This document shows positions 10,371-22,800 of a stretch of DNA of 64,000 nt, one piece after another (position 1 is the stretch's first letter; the number at the start of each line of letters is the position of its first letter). Both the position numbers and the translations under genes were made by a program. The DNA is from Progne subis subis (Eukaryota > Chordata > Aves > Passeriformes > Hirundinidae): assembly GCA_022316685.1 (NCBI GenBank), contig JAKJHU010000030.1, positions 12,413,360 through 12,477,359 on the forward strand, in the 5' to 3' direction. A model generated the notes under the pieces. It made no database searches. It saw only the letters and a list, made by a program, of their open reading frames with translations, and had not been told where the DNA came from.

Positions 10371-12799
10371 TTCTAGTATCTGGTGCTTTTTCACAGTCCT
10401 GTGCACAAAACCTCTACCTCCAATATTCCATCAAGTAAACTTCATCCAATTACATTAGTACTGAAATGCCTGGGGGTATCTTCTGATAAGCAGCCCAGGC
10501 ACTACTTAGATCACTTTACTGGTGGGACAACAAATTCTGTAAGACTACGTAACAACAACATACATCTCATAACAAATAACCTTCAGGATTTTTCTTCTTC
10601 AGACCAACACATTTATCTTACTCAAGAGTTTTTCATCTGATGGACAGACAGTAACTATTTTTTTTTTAAACTGAGATCAATATTGTATTTCTATAGACCT
10701 CAACTGGTTCTATTCCTATAAAATTCTCCACAGGACTATTCCACAGGGATGATCATCTCAAATAAAGTAGGTTGATTATCATTTCGGCAAACTTAAGAGA
10801 GGCATTCACAAATTAGCAGAGAAGAAGGGGGGAAACCCCAAACCAATAAATTATTATGTCTAGATAGAAATTTTAAAATTATCTTGTTTTAATGGATTAC
10901 TGAAGCCCTGCCGAATTCATCTGCAGATGCTGAAAGCATGAATGGATAAAACTGGAAGTCCAGGGATTAGCAAAGTCATTAACACAATTACATTTTCTCT
11001 ATGCGGAATATTTTCTTTTCTCCTCCCTCTGCCTTTCAAAGGTTTATGAACTCTGTCTAGTAATGCAGCCAGTTCTTACACAAAATCTACCAAGACCTTT
11101 GTAATTTAGCTGGGAACAGCAATGTTTATTATTTTTTGCACTGAGACATCTTGTTCAAAACTAGTTTCTCATCACAAATTACAGTTCTGCTGTGGGAGGT
11201 TTGCAGAAAGAGAGAAAGAATGAGAAATAAATTTGAAGGCAGCTCCTTGCTTCTTCCGCAACTCCACATTAGTTTCTGTTCAGAGGGAAGAAAGGTCCAA
11301 GCACTGCAGTCCCACCTCTCAAATACAGGGTTTTTTGGTTTATACCTTCCTCTGCTTTGGGCTTTCTTGCTCTGCGGAATAAGTATATCTCTGGCAGAAA
11401 CCTGACCATGCAAGGAGATGTGTGGTTTGTGTTTTGCCCACACTATGCGATCTCAAGATGGCTGTAGTTTCACAGGTGTCCCCCAGTTCTCAGCTGGCAC
11501 AGAAAGCAGCCTCTCAGCCCCTTCTCCTTCAGCCTGACAGGTTTGACATGGTTCTGTGGTGACCTTTTCCATGGAGTTTTGAAGGATAACATAATTGCTG
11601 CCTCAGCAGATTCCCCAAGAAATTCATGAGAGAGCTTTCAGCTCCAGTTTTGTGAGGAATCTGGAAAAAATTAAGCTTTTAAAGTGACACACAACCTTAC
11701 TGTTTCTCCCAGTGCTGCCACAAATGTCAAAAGCCTCAGAAAACACTGCTTGAATCAGAGATTTGACGAAAGTCCCATAGAGAAGTTACAGCAGATGATA
11801 TTAACCCATTACTCTGTGAATTCTATCATAGCTGGTAATTTTTGGGTCACTCCTCAACCCCCGACTCCTGGCAAATGTGCAAATTCATTTTGCCCAAGGA
11901 ACCAGCACACTGCGCATTCAGATGAGTGCTGCAGGGAAATGTCTACCGGGCATCTTCTGTAGTTGTTTATATTCATCACAGCTGCACACCAGCAGTCTCT
12001 TAGCCTCGGGTCTTAATGCATTTACACTCTTACTTATAATTTTCAGGAACATAACTACTCTGCATGTGCTACACATGGAGGGGAAGGGCAGCTCTGGCTG
12101 GGCTGGAAGATACACTGCTCACAGCACCCCAGGCACGGATGGTGGTGTTGTGCTGGTTTCCCAGTGATACCAATCAGATCGCACTAAAGATGGGAACCTG
12201 TCTCACCCTGTCTTGGTAGCCCTGCTGCACAGGAGAAGAAAGAAGCGCCGAGGCCAGAAGGGAGCAGGCTCAGGGGACAGCCAGCTGCTGCGTGGGAACA
12301 GCAGCTCCCTGCCTGCCAAAGGAGAGCTGGGCTTCAGGGTTAACCAGGAGTGAAAGGACAAACACCCAGCAGAGACATCCCCGCGGGCTGCCTGGCACCC
12401 AGCAGTGGCTGTGTCTCCAAAGGATAGGACAGCAGCCTGCTGGCATGATCCAGCCACATGAGGTTCTTACCCGCACACTGCAGTCATGCTGCCCTCAGGG
12501 GCCAGCCCAGATGCTCTCATAAATTAGTGCATCGAGGTCAACACAGCCAGGTTTTTGCACATCTCAGTCCACAACGACCCTTTGAAAAGCTGCGCTCTCT
12601 TCTTGAAGGCATGTGACTGCTGACAGCAGTCCCAGGCCAAGGACACACAGTGCCCAGCTGTGCTGTGCCCAGCAGCCCCATGGCCTCCTGCACAGAGCCA
12701 CGGTACAGCTGTGGGCATCCCCTGCAACCTCAGCCCTGGAGCTTCAGCCTCTGGAGTTTGAAACATCTGCCTGTAGTTTTCATACGCGGACAGCAACAA
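10371..12799. other. Unique sequence; GC-richer from about 12100
   Basis: 10371-12090 is AT-rich with nothing recognised. From about 12100 to 12740 the GC content rises, with some CpGs and overlapping frames on both strands of up to 101 codons. No splice-bounded exon or known protein stood out. Confidence 0.4.
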
Positions 12800-13085
12800 G
12801 GCTTTTACTTTGCTCTGTCCACTGCTTCGAAAAACACACCAAGGTCAAAGAAAGAACATGACTCGAAGGTTCTTCCAGCAGCATCAGGGTCTTGGTGCCT
12901 AACAGAGGTTACGCCAGCAGGAAAAGCGCTTCTGCCTCTGACGTCTGTATTGTGACCCCGAACAGCCAGCACCAGGCGAGTTCTGTGCGTAGCCCGAGGA
13001 CTGTTTGTAAAATGATCGATGACGCACGCAAATGGCCTCTTGTTTGTCTTACTGAACGTTGCAAATATTGCTTTTAACGATGAGG
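12800..13085. promoter_or_regulatory. CpG-rich segment with a CRE-like site, possible regulatory element
   Basis: About thirteen CpGs lie between 12862 and 13080, far above the rest of the window, where CpG is rare. The segment includes TGACGTCT at 12939-12946, one base off the cAMP-response element TGACGTCA, and a dense ATCGATGACGCACGC at 13014-13028. The minus strand is open for 96 codons across it, but the translation matches no family I know. Retained CpG suggests low germline methylation or selection; whether it is a promoter, enhancer or exon is not settled. Confidence 0.3.
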
Positions 13086-13659
13086 TTTTTGCCAAATTGT
13101 TCTGAACACACCCAAAATGGGATCCTGGAGATAAAACTGCAAAAACAAAGTAATGTGATCACCGTCTGTCTTCCAAGAGAGACTGATCAATGTCCTCTGG
13201 TTTGGGCTTAGACTGTAGCACTGTTTCGGCAGAGCTGAAAAGTGGATGCACGTAGCACTGGCTACCCACCTCTGCTGCTCTTAGGATCAGCCCAGATTGC
13301 AGGGAGCTGCTGAACTGCTTTTAAGCTGAAAATCCTCTCCTACTCAGATTCTGGACTAACTTGAGCCCTTAAAATTTGAATTTCCTCAGTTTCCAAAGAA
13401 GATTTACCAATTTTTTTTTTGGAAGGGTTCTAAGTCAATAATGAATACACAATTTCATTTTTTTTTTTTAGCAGAATCTCTACTTTTACCAATCAGTAAA
13501 AATAAATCAGTGATTACCATATGATTGTACTATGTCTATCCCTAAACTGAGTAAAATTGAATTAGTGCTTCTCTAAAAATCAGCTACAAAAGGCTTGTAA
13601 GAGGAAGGTAAGAGAATTATTCTCCATCCGAGCCCTCTCCTGAGGTCAGGTGGATGATG
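13086..13659. other. Unique AT-rich sequence
   Basis: Two T-rich runs near 13411 and 13459; nothing else recognised. Confidence 0.45.
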
Positions 13660-13740
13660 TTGGCCAGATTCTGCTCTCAGTTACTCTGGTGTGAATCTCA
13701 GTGGAGTTGCTCTGGATTTACACCGATGTAGCTGAGAAAA
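13660..13740. mobile_element. Relic of an old inverted-repeat element (amniote MITE-like)
   Basis: Imperfect inverted repeat: the left arm 13676-13697 (CTCAGTTACTCTGGTGTGAA..) pairs with the right arm 13715-13736 (..TTTACACCGATGTAGCTGAG) at 17 of 22 positions, separated by 17 bases. The arm sequence (CTCAGTTACACTGGTGTAAA-like) resembles a palindromic repeat common in turtles, crocodiles and birds. The family name is not certain. Confidence 0.45.
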
Positions 13741-16056
13741 AAACCTGCCCTGTCAGTTTTCCTTCTTCGGTGACTGTTCTTCTAAATCCTGGGCTCCATC
13801 TTAGACCTGCTTCTTCTTATGAGTTGCCTGACTTCACCATGATGCCAGCTGGCATCTCTCTGCTGATCTGCCAGTGTTTAGTTCAGAAGATTTCCAGACG
13901 GCTTCACGGATACTCCTAGAAAAAAAGGCAGCTCAAGAGGTACCTTGCATATTCTGAGTGCAGTCATTCAGCAAACAGGTCCAAATGGCTCTGCCTCTGC
14001 CCCAGAAAAAATCAGCAGCACCACAGAAATTGGAGTTTAATGCTCTCCATTTAAAGCCAAGAGATTTTAATCTTTGGCACTTGTGAATGGCTGTTTTTCA
14101 CAAAACTGAGTGATAAAACCCTACAAGAAACACTCATCCCCAAACTATCTGTGTGGCTTTTGCACACATCTGTTTCTCTCCTGTCCTCAAGAGATGTCTA
14201 AAATCTAATTAACCAATTAATTTGCAAATATATTCTAATTTATTCAAGACAGATTTTCGTAGTGTTAAATTATCTGACAGTGAACCATACGCTGTACACA
14301 GGAACAGGACTTCATTAAAATACCAAAGGTTACACAAATGGAATAAAAATTATATTTGTACTACAGTCAGCACATACTTATATCCCCTAATGAGAAAATG
14401 TGTTTGTATTTCCCTATTTCTAATTTGTTTTTGCATGTTTGGTGCAAACCTGCGTTAATACATTTGCTACATAACTACTACACCTAGCGTGGAAACATGA
14501 ATATCCTGAGAGGTTTCCATGTCTGTTTAACTTGCAACAGAATTTAAATACAAAAATAATCCACCATCAGCACTGGCAAAATCCTTCTCTCAGCCCAAGC
14601 AATGCCACAGCTCATTTGTTACTGCAAATTACATCCGTGCCCCCATCAGCTGCGCTTCTCCCGCCCCCCTCTGCAGGAAGCACCTTGGCTGAGAAATCTC
14701 AAATTCTAATTGACAGCACTTGTGCAAAGTGACTCTAGAGGAAAAGGGTGATACCTTGTTCTTGATTACTGCATTGAACTGCTTTTTCTTTTTTCTCCCC
14801 TTGCAAACTCAGGGGCTGTGTGGGTACAAGTTCCAATAGCTGGTTTCAATTCTGCCAGGTACTGGAGAGATTGTACCATTCACCATTGCATGGCATCAGT
14901 CACAGCTCCACTTGACCTCCTTGAAAGCACAGGAGATGCACTGCTGTGCTCAGTAACAGCCACCCAACAACAAGAACCACCACACAAAAGCCCTCCCCTA
15001 TTTATTAACTCTCCAAGAATTTTATTATACAGCGTTAGCACAAACAAAAATACTTTGTCAGTATACACTGCGCACAAAGTTACTTCTTGAAAACATTAAT
15101 ACCAAACAGCTGGGGTTTTGCTTGACAAGCAACTTGGTACTTTTATTATAGTTCCTTACATTCCAGTTGCACCACAGTCAAGTAAGACCAAGTTATAGTT
15201 CTTCTAGGTGTACCTAAGGGACCGGTCATCTACTGAAAGGCACTCTAACTATATCTGTAATTCATCAAAAGAATCCAGGACTTCCCAGATCATACAACAG
15301 ATCAGTGGCTAAGCTAGAACAGCAGGCAGATCCCTCAGCATTGCAAACCCTGGGCTGTCAAGATGCACCCAAGCCTGTTTTCATGCCACCAGGACTATGT
15401 GCTCTCAGCAAGCTCCATAAATCAAGCACTGCTCATGGCTGCAGGCACCAGAGCATCAGGATTCCATCAGTGGCAGTGTTCAGCCCCTGGGGAAGGGGCT
15501 GAGGGCTGCAGGGGACATGGTACAACTCCCATGGGGTTTGACAGCTGAGAGGGATGGTCTCAGCATGAATTGAGACTGCTGGCTGCATTCTACTTAATTA
15601 AAGAAAAGGATTAAGTGCAGACAGCTTTTCTGGGGGTGAGTGAATTAGGCTGGAAGAGCAGTAAAGCTGGAGAAGAATGACACCCCTCTCTCAGGGCACA
15701 CTATCAGTTTTAAAATTATACTTTTCACATTCTTCACTTATTTTTAGCAGCAATATTTACGGCAAGTACATAAGGAGGCAGAAGTGGCCTATCTCCCCCT
15801 ACTTCCTTATACTTAATTTTTAAAGTGTTTACTTTGAGTGTGCAGTGACCTGGAGGAGAGGACAACCTGCAAAGTGACTGACTCTGTAGGTGATTAGATG
15901 TACAGCAAGACGTATAGCAACTGTCAGAAGGACAAGAAAAATATGAAAGCAACAGGACGAAGGGAAAGGACCATTTGAGCTTAGTGGTAGGTTACGAGTG
16001 GCAGTGCTCAGGCAGCCACCAATGCTTCAACAATAGAATCTGGTCTGGGTCTATGG
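13741..16056. other. Unique sequence, nothing recognised
   Basis: Mixed composition. Short overlapping frames only. No repeat family or RNA gene recognised. Confidence 0.45.
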
Positions 16057-16212
16057 CTAATGAGAAAGAGCAGAAACAGTTTTCCAAAAAGAAAGCAAGT
16101 GTTTAAGTCTGAGGATGAGAGCAGAGACAGTTCACTAATGAGAAAGAGCAGAAACAGTTTTCCAAAAAGAAAGCAAGTGTTTAAGTCTGAGGATGAGAGC
16201 AGAGACAGTTCA
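16057..16212 (+). repeat. Perfect tandem duplication, 78-bp unit, two copies
   Basis: Copy one 16057-16134 and copy two 16135-16212 are identical at all 78 positions. The unit begins CTAATGAGAAAGAGCAGAAA and ends GAGACAGTTCA. Because 78 is a multiple of three, an open frame at 16060-16287 (75 codons) carries a repeated 26-residue lysine-, arginine- and serine-rich unit. I recognise no protein, and the frame probably stays open simply because the copies are identical. Perfect identity points to a young duplication. Confidence 0.97.
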
Positions 16213-16299
16213 ATGTGGAATGCAGAGCAACAAGAACTACAAACCAGAGACACTTGTCATTCCCATTTGTTTTTAGCTTTACAGTAAGAACAGCCAATT

Positions 16300-16320
16300 A
16301 AAAAAAAAAAAAAAAAAAAA
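16300..16320 (+). repeat. Poly-A tract, 21 A
   Basis: Uninterrupted run of A. No target duplication or recognisable retrocopy upstream, so it is called a simple repeat and not a retroposon tail. Confidence 0.9.
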
Positions 16321-17639
16321 GACATGGATTTAAAGCACTAAAAGATTTTTTCCCCCAGTCCATAGTTTATAATTAAGACATGGAACTAACTGTCTTTATT
16401 TAAAGTTCAGGCCAAGAACTTCTGGTAGATCAGAGAAAGGAAAAGCAATAAATAACATTACTATAATGGATACATTCCATTTCACTTAAAATGAGTGAGG
16501 GATGCTTAAATGAAGTCTGTGGCATACCTTGGACTGGAGGTGTGGGGGAAGCTAAACTTTGTGGGAAGTATTTTATAGTCACCCTTAGGGACTGCAAGGC
16601 TTTCCTCACACACTAGCACTGACCACAGCCAGGGGCTGGAGGAGGCTGCCTACAGATGTCAGCTGGCAAGGAGACAGCCCATCAGAAGAAGCAAAGGAAC
16701 CGTCTCCCACACCTGCAGGAGGAGGAAGGCTATGGGGAGGAACAGATGGAAAACAAGTTACAGGAGACTGAGAAGCATTGACAATTTGAAACTAGTTTTA
16801 ATTCCTGCTTGTTGTCATTTCCTTCACAGCTGCAGGTGAAGCCTGCAGAAAGTAAATGCACAGGGTACAGGGTCAGGAGCACAAGGAGAGGCTTTGGCAG
16901 TGAGGATAGCCAGCTATTTGAATTTCCTGTTGTTGCCCATTATGTCAGGACTGTCTGCATGGCTTGACATAGCTGATTATTCCTTCAAAAAAGCTTTGAA
17001 ATTAATTTATTTTTGCTCATATCCAAATCAAAGAATTATGCAGTGTAGCTCTTTATTTGCAGTGGTCAGAGCCACCTACAACCACTGAGGTCTGAAAACA
17101 AAGCTCTGGTGGTTGTGCAAACAAATCACAAAAATCTCCGCATAAATGCTCTCAATTACTACCAGCCTTTGCCCTGCAGCCTCCTACTGACCAAAGATGA
17201 CATGCTGACTGTCACAGGGCACAGCTCCATGAGCAGTGGGGAGCGCTGTGCTCCTGCTGGCTGCCTTGTGAGTCAATGTGGTTGCTAATGCACATGGGTA
17301 CAATCACATTCCCTTATGGAAAATTGATCAAATTCATTACATGGATCAACTGATTTCATTAGATACCTGAGAATCCTTGCGACTCATGTTGCTCCTGAGC
17401 CTTCTTCCATCCTCAGCCTGTGGTTGAAGACCTTTAAACCCTTGAATAACAGGGACTGCCTCCTTTGCCCCACTTGGAAGCTTTCTTGTCCTATAAGCTG
17501 TACATATTTACATACTTGGCTATAATGTACCACTTCAAAACTGCAATCAGACATTTCTCTGCTTAGTTATTAGTAATCTACAGACTCATCCACTACTGAC
17601 CAAACATGCAAAGGTTGTGAAACTTTAAAAAGGCTGGTC
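16321..17639. other. Unique sequence, nothing recognised
   Basis: AT-rich to balanced composition with no repeat family, exon or RNA gene recognised. Confidence 0.45.
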
Positions 17640-18290
17640 AGTACCAGATCCTATTTTAGTGCCATCTTGTGGTACCAATCTATGTGACGGTGCATCCTCC
17701 CTCCGGCTCCTGTGAGCGAAGATACGCTTTCTAGGCTTTGGCCTTGATGAACAGCACCTGAGCTGAGCTCCTCTTGCCTTATCAGAAACACTGTCTGCTC
17801 CTAGGAGCACGTGCTCTCTAACAAGCTCTTAGTTTCTAATAAAAAGCTGTAGAAACTTATTTTTGCTGCCTGAGTAACAGTCCAAGTGGAACAACATTTT
17901 TGTTATCAAACTTTCAAAGAAAGTTAGTGACCCAAATTGTCGCCACTTTGGAAAATTACTATGACTAAAGCAAATTTCTCTTGTGACCCTGTAAACAGCA
18001 GCCCTAAGTGAGACCCTTTGAGCTCTTCTGGACTACAGGGGCTGTGACCAGCACCTCCCTCTGAGTGGGACTCCTCTCAGAGTTAGTGAACTCTCAAGAT
18101 CACTATACTTGGAGGACCACTGCTAAAAGCCAAAAATGAAGCCTGATCTCCCGGATCTCCCCACTCCTCAAGGTTCAACACTTTGCCTGTCAAGAAGATA
18201 CAAAAGGCATTTGATGTGAGTACTTCACTGAACTCAGGGGGAATTTTTCACAAGTATATACTTTGTACATACTCCTTTAGCACTGTGTCC
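17640..18290 (+). mobile_element. Possible endogenous-retrovirus-derived segment (unresolved)
   Basis: The texture differs from its flanks: dense CTCTGAGTGGGACTCCTCTC-type wording (18058-18077), an AATAAA at 17838-17843 followed by a short T-rich stretch ending near GCCTGAGTAACA (17866-17879), and no homopolymer decay. The layout is reminiscent of an LTR R/U5 followed by leader sequence, but I found no TATA box, clear TG...CA ends or target duplication. It could equally be unique DNA. Confidence 0.18.
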
Positions 18291-19583
18291 CATGAATGGA
18301 AATATGTCCTAGCAAATAGGCAATGAATGTTGCTACCTTAAGATTCTTAGGTATGTTAAATTAATAAGTAAGTTAGGCCTAACAGTGAGCTACTGTAGTG
18401 CTTACAGCAAATTCTATAGAATCTATTTCTAAATGTTTAAATTAGGCTTTCGATTAAGTGTTGTGAAATTTAAGTGCTGCTAGAACCTTTAGGCCTAAAC
18501 CATGGGTCAAATCTGGGGCTACGTTTGGAAAGGGAGTCCATTCCAAACCTTGTGAATCAATACAGGATTATCCTTACCCTTTCCCATGGTTACCCTTTTT
18601 CCATCCCCAGTCTCCATGAAGATAATTTTAGGTTGATTTATTTTTAGACATTGATCTTAGATTTTAATACGATTTTTCTCTGTGTGCCTCAACCATCTAG
18701 TAAATAGCACAGTGAACCTTATCAATGAAATCTGTCATACTTTCACTTTTATACTAACCCTGCTTTTGCCAATACCTTTGCCAATGATTCTTCGAGGAAC
18801 CTAAAATACTCGCTTGCAACAAGCTAATCAAGCATAGTCAGTATCATCTGCCTTAATGTCAACCACTGTAAAATATTACTGTCCCAATACAGAGAATTTC
18901 AGGAGCAGACCACAATTGCTTCTACATTTTTGCTACAAAGCAGATGACACTTTTTTTGTTGCTCAAGCAGAGCCTAATAACTGACAATACGTATTATATG
19001 CATAGGGCTTTTGGCTCGCCTCTGAAATAGCAGTATACACTCTCAGATCTTCCTGACAAGCTTTAGCTTATTAAAGACTCGCTCAATATTTTCATTTTAG
19101 CTGTTCAAAGAGGAAAATAAAGTGAGAAGAAGTCTGAAATTGTCACATCACCAAAGGGCATTGACTATAAGCACACATCTGTGATTTAAAGCCAAGTGAC
19201 AGTCTATAATTGAATTGTCTGGGGCTGCGTATGGTTTACTGACTGAATTCAGACATCCTGTATAGGGGTCAAAAGAGCACAGGTTTTTTACTTATTCATA
19301 GGGGAAGCAGGAGGGGAGCCTTGGCACTCCAGGTACCTCTGGTACTGAGGAACTCTCGACGTGTCTTGACTTCTACATCAGCTTCACTAGAGGAGCAGCT
19401 AAATATCATCGTGTCAAACAGAGGGGTAGATGAGCTCATCACATGGGACTCCCTACGGTAGGAGAGGACACCATTCCCTGTAGAAAACTGCTCAAGTCTC
19501 TCTAGACAAGGTCTTGACCAAGCTGAAAGGGCAGAGACATTTCTCAAGCCCTTGCCTCCATTCCCTCCTTTTCTCTAGGGCCA
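18291..19583. other. Unique sequence, nothing recognised
   Basis: AT-rich at first. Around 19300-19550 a minus-strand frame of 83 codons has several CpGs but matches nothing known. Confidence 0.4.
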
Positions 19584-19866
19584 ATCATAGAATCATAAAA
19601 TCATCACAGTTGGAAGAGATGTTCAAGATCATCCAGTCCAACCATCAACCCAGCACTACCACTGGAACCCCTAAAACAATAAACCACATCATCCAGTGCT
19701 GAAACCAAATACCTCTGAAACACCTCCAGGGATGGTGCCTCCATGATTTCCTTGAGTAACCTGTTGCAGTCCCTGACCACCCTAAAAATTTTTTTCCAAT
19801 ATCTAATGTGAACCTCCTCTGTCTCAGCTTAAGGCCATTTCTTCTCATCCTCTCACTGCAGGCATT
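19584..19866 (-). mobile_element. CR1 LINE fragment, 3' end, minus strand
   Basis: On the plus strand it reads AATCATAGAATCATAAAATC (terminal repeats), then AAGATCATCCAGTCCAACC, ACCTCCAGGGATGGTG, and the 'ctgttgcagtccctgaccaccct' block (19763-19785), all in the reverse order of CR1. Minus-strand translation gives RMRRNGLKLRQRRFTLDIGK, a good match to the end of the CR1 ORF2 protein. The 8-bp terminal repeat is well preserved, so this is among the younger CR1 copies in the window. Confidence 0.93.
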
Positions 19867-22675
19867 GCAGAAGTCCTGTGTGGCTCTCAAGATAGCATTC
19901 TGGAAAGAAACACAGCTTCTTCTTTAGCCTACCTAAGATATATCAAGAGATTAAAACCAAATAGCTGTGATAAAGCACCCAGATGGACCCATATCGCCAT
20001 CCCAGCACAGGGCTGCCCAAGGCTGGGGCAGTCATACCAGCCCAGGCGCCCAGCAACACAGTGCTGTTTGCAACAGCCTCCAGACCCAAAGGGTGAAGGA
20101 ACACATGGTGGAAGAGAAGGGCTGCTAATGCCTCCACTGCAGGGAGCTGATGCTCCAGCCCTGACCCCCGCCTCTCCACCAGGGCCATCATTCGGACATG
20201 TGTCCATAGAAAATAAAAATCTGAGGCTACAAAAGCATTTGACACCAAAGAGCTAGCACAGTGTGCTAATCTGCACTGCCACAATGTGTCAATCACCAGC
20301 CCCTGCCAGCTCACTGTTTCTCGTGAGTCACAGAAGAAAAGCAGCACGATGCTTACCACACCAGCAAGCATGCAGCCCGATACTTTGGATATTTCTACAA
20401 CACAGGCAGAACTGCAGACATAGAAATCCATCTGTATATGTCCTGGAATGGCTTTTGCATGCTTTGCCATGTGGGATTTTAAGAATACCCTGTTGTCCAC
20501 CCTGTTTGCCCTACCAGTGAGCTAATAGCATGCATGTGGTTAGGAGGCATCAGCTCTCTTGTACCAACTTGTAGATAGGGAGAACAGACATACATGGGCT
20601 CACGCCCACAAACACACTCAGATCCAGCTCAGCCCTTCGACTCAAACTGGTCTTAGGTCTGTTCACAGCTGAGGAGCCCATGCTGGCACAGTGGATGCAC
20701 CACACCGTTCATTAGGAAAGATATGAGTGACAGTGGCTTAGGCAGAACAGCCTGGGTAAGGCCCTGCCACTAACACAAGATCCTTTGACAACGCTGTCTA
20801 CGTTTCTGTGCGCTTTAGCAAATACTAAAATAATCTGATCACATGATCCTGATCTAACGAGTGCTCTGAAACACAGTATTTTAACTACAGCACTCTTCTT
20901 GTATTTTTTCAGTTAAGGACACTTGACTTCTGCCCAGTTCAGAGCTTTTGACTTACTGTACTAACCTGGGGCCATCTGGCTGAACCAGCTGGCATTTCAT
21001 GGTGTAATGGAGGGTTCAGAATTAACAGGGGGGTTGATGCTGGGACTTTTGGGATGGCATTTAATAGTTTGATTCTCTGCTCTCTCAGTAAAGACCTAAG
21101 GAGAAGGAAGGAAAACTCCAAGTTCTAAGTGGATAAACCTTGAGTGTTACAAACTTGTTGTGCACCCTGCAGCAAAACTATGCCTGTTAGTGAGAAAAAA
21201 TAATTAGGACCTAAATCTGCATTAAAACATTTTTGCATGATTTTGCACTTCAAGTGTAAAACTGCTCCCGTGGTCTTATTTTTAGGTATTTTACATTCAA
21301 GAGACCAGAAAAAGTCTTGGTTTCATTTCTCAGTGGCAAGCTTTATAGTAAAGGGAACTGGATCCAGGATAACGATGGCAGAAGAGGGAACAGGTGAAGA
21401 TAAACATCCCTGGAAATTAAAAAGTTTGGCTAAAGCCAGAGCAGGGGTGACGAGGGACATGCGTAGCTCATTTGCTTCAGCAGCCAGGATGCCCCTCATT
21501 AGCCACAGCTCCTTTGTGCATTATGATTGCTTCCATACTTTACATACTTTTGATAGTTTATTATCTATCCAAAGCACTGCTTATCAGCTTCATTCTCACA
21601 CAGTAAATGTGAATGTCTCAGCACTGATCCTTTTGACCTGGTTTTATTGAGTTAGGCATCATACTTTGAAACCAAAGTCCAGAACAGGGTCAGGGATAAC
21701 CCAGCACACCGACAGGATGGTCACATTCCTATGGCACTGCATGGAGAGGAGAGCAGAGAATGAGAAGGGAACAACAAAGCTGCAGAGAGTGGAGAGACTT
21801 TAGTGGAGAAAGGGATGATGACAGGAACCACCCTTCTTCTTATGAAGCTAGTAGATTTTTCTTGCATCAGACCCTTGGTAGCAAATACTTGATTTTGTTT
21901 TTAAATTGCTTTTGACCAGACTGCAAGGTTATATTCCAGCAGAGCCTCAGCACCCTGGATTCAGTTTTCAGGCTGATGCCCAAAACTCTGAGGTTTTGTT
22001 ATCTCACAAGCATGTTTTGTGACACCCTCTGTGTCCAGCCATTCGTATCACCTGAATGCATCTTTGGGAGGAAATTATGTTTGCACCCGAAACAGCTTCT
22101 GCTTCATCCGATGTTTGTTTACCCTTTCACAGGGAGGGGGTGTCTCATCCTAAATCCTTCCAACTCACCCAAGAACACATCTTTAGTCCTTCAGATTCAC
22201 CTCCTGCACACTTCTACACACCAAAGGGCAGAAAATAGCCCCCCTTGACCTTGGAGACATGCTCTTCAGTGCCTGGCCAACTGTACTTTGCTTGCAACTG
22301 GATAGTTCTTAGGAGACATGGCATTTCATGCTGTTGGAGAGCCCAAAGAAGGCTGCTTGAACGACAACTTACTGCTTTTTTGCTTGGCACCAACTAAAAA
22401 GAAATGACAATAGGAAGGAAAATTCTAGAGATGGAGATGTAATCTGGGACTTCTCCCTCCCTCCTTGGCAAGGTGCTGAGCAGCAGGCAGCAGAGCTGAA
22501 CTACGCAGCATCTCTTCATCTAGGCTGGAGGATGACAAGCTCCTATAACTGCTGATACGTGATGCCTCCTAACACTGTGCAAATCCAGGTATGAGGGACT
22601 CATTTCCACACTAGCCAGAGGATGAGAGAACATAATTTCATATTCATCTGCTTGATGGACACAATGAGATTTAAA
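19867..22675. other. Unique sequence; chance open frame of 185 codons on the minus strand
   Basis: The frame at 19943-20500 is the longest in the window but has unremarkable composition, overlaps frames on the other strand, and resembles no protein family I know. I do not call it a gene. No repeat family recognised. Confidence 0.4.
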
Positions 22676-22800
22676 GGCCTAATCCTGAAAACCACTTGCA
22701 ACACTTAGCAAAGCCAAGGTTTCCAATTACATTTCCCTAATGGGAAAGCACAAGCAAGGCTGAAAGCTATACACTCACTTAATTCCCATTGAAATAAATA
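22676..22800. mobile_element. Possible relic of an old palindromic amniote repeat
   Basis: GGCCTAATCCTGAAAACCAC at 22676-22695 and CACTTAATTCCCATTGAAAT at 22776-22795 resemble parts of a palindromic repeat widespread in turtles and birds (GGCCTGATCCTGCAAAC... and CCCATTGACTTCAATGG...). Only scattered pieces match, so this is tentative. Confidence 0.22.

Noticed and set aside
16060..16287. 75-codon frame with a repeated 26-residue unit as a repeat-protein gene
   Set aside because: The repeat is explained by a perfect DNA-level duplication; no start context, splice sites or family support.
16057..16320. Processed retrocopy ending in poly-A at 16300-16320
   Set aside because: No polyadenylation signal just upstream, no recognised parent gene and no flanking target duplication.
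19943..20500. 185-codon open frame on the minus strand
   Set aside because: Longest frame in the window, but no family resemblance, competing frames on the other strand, and no splice or promoter context.
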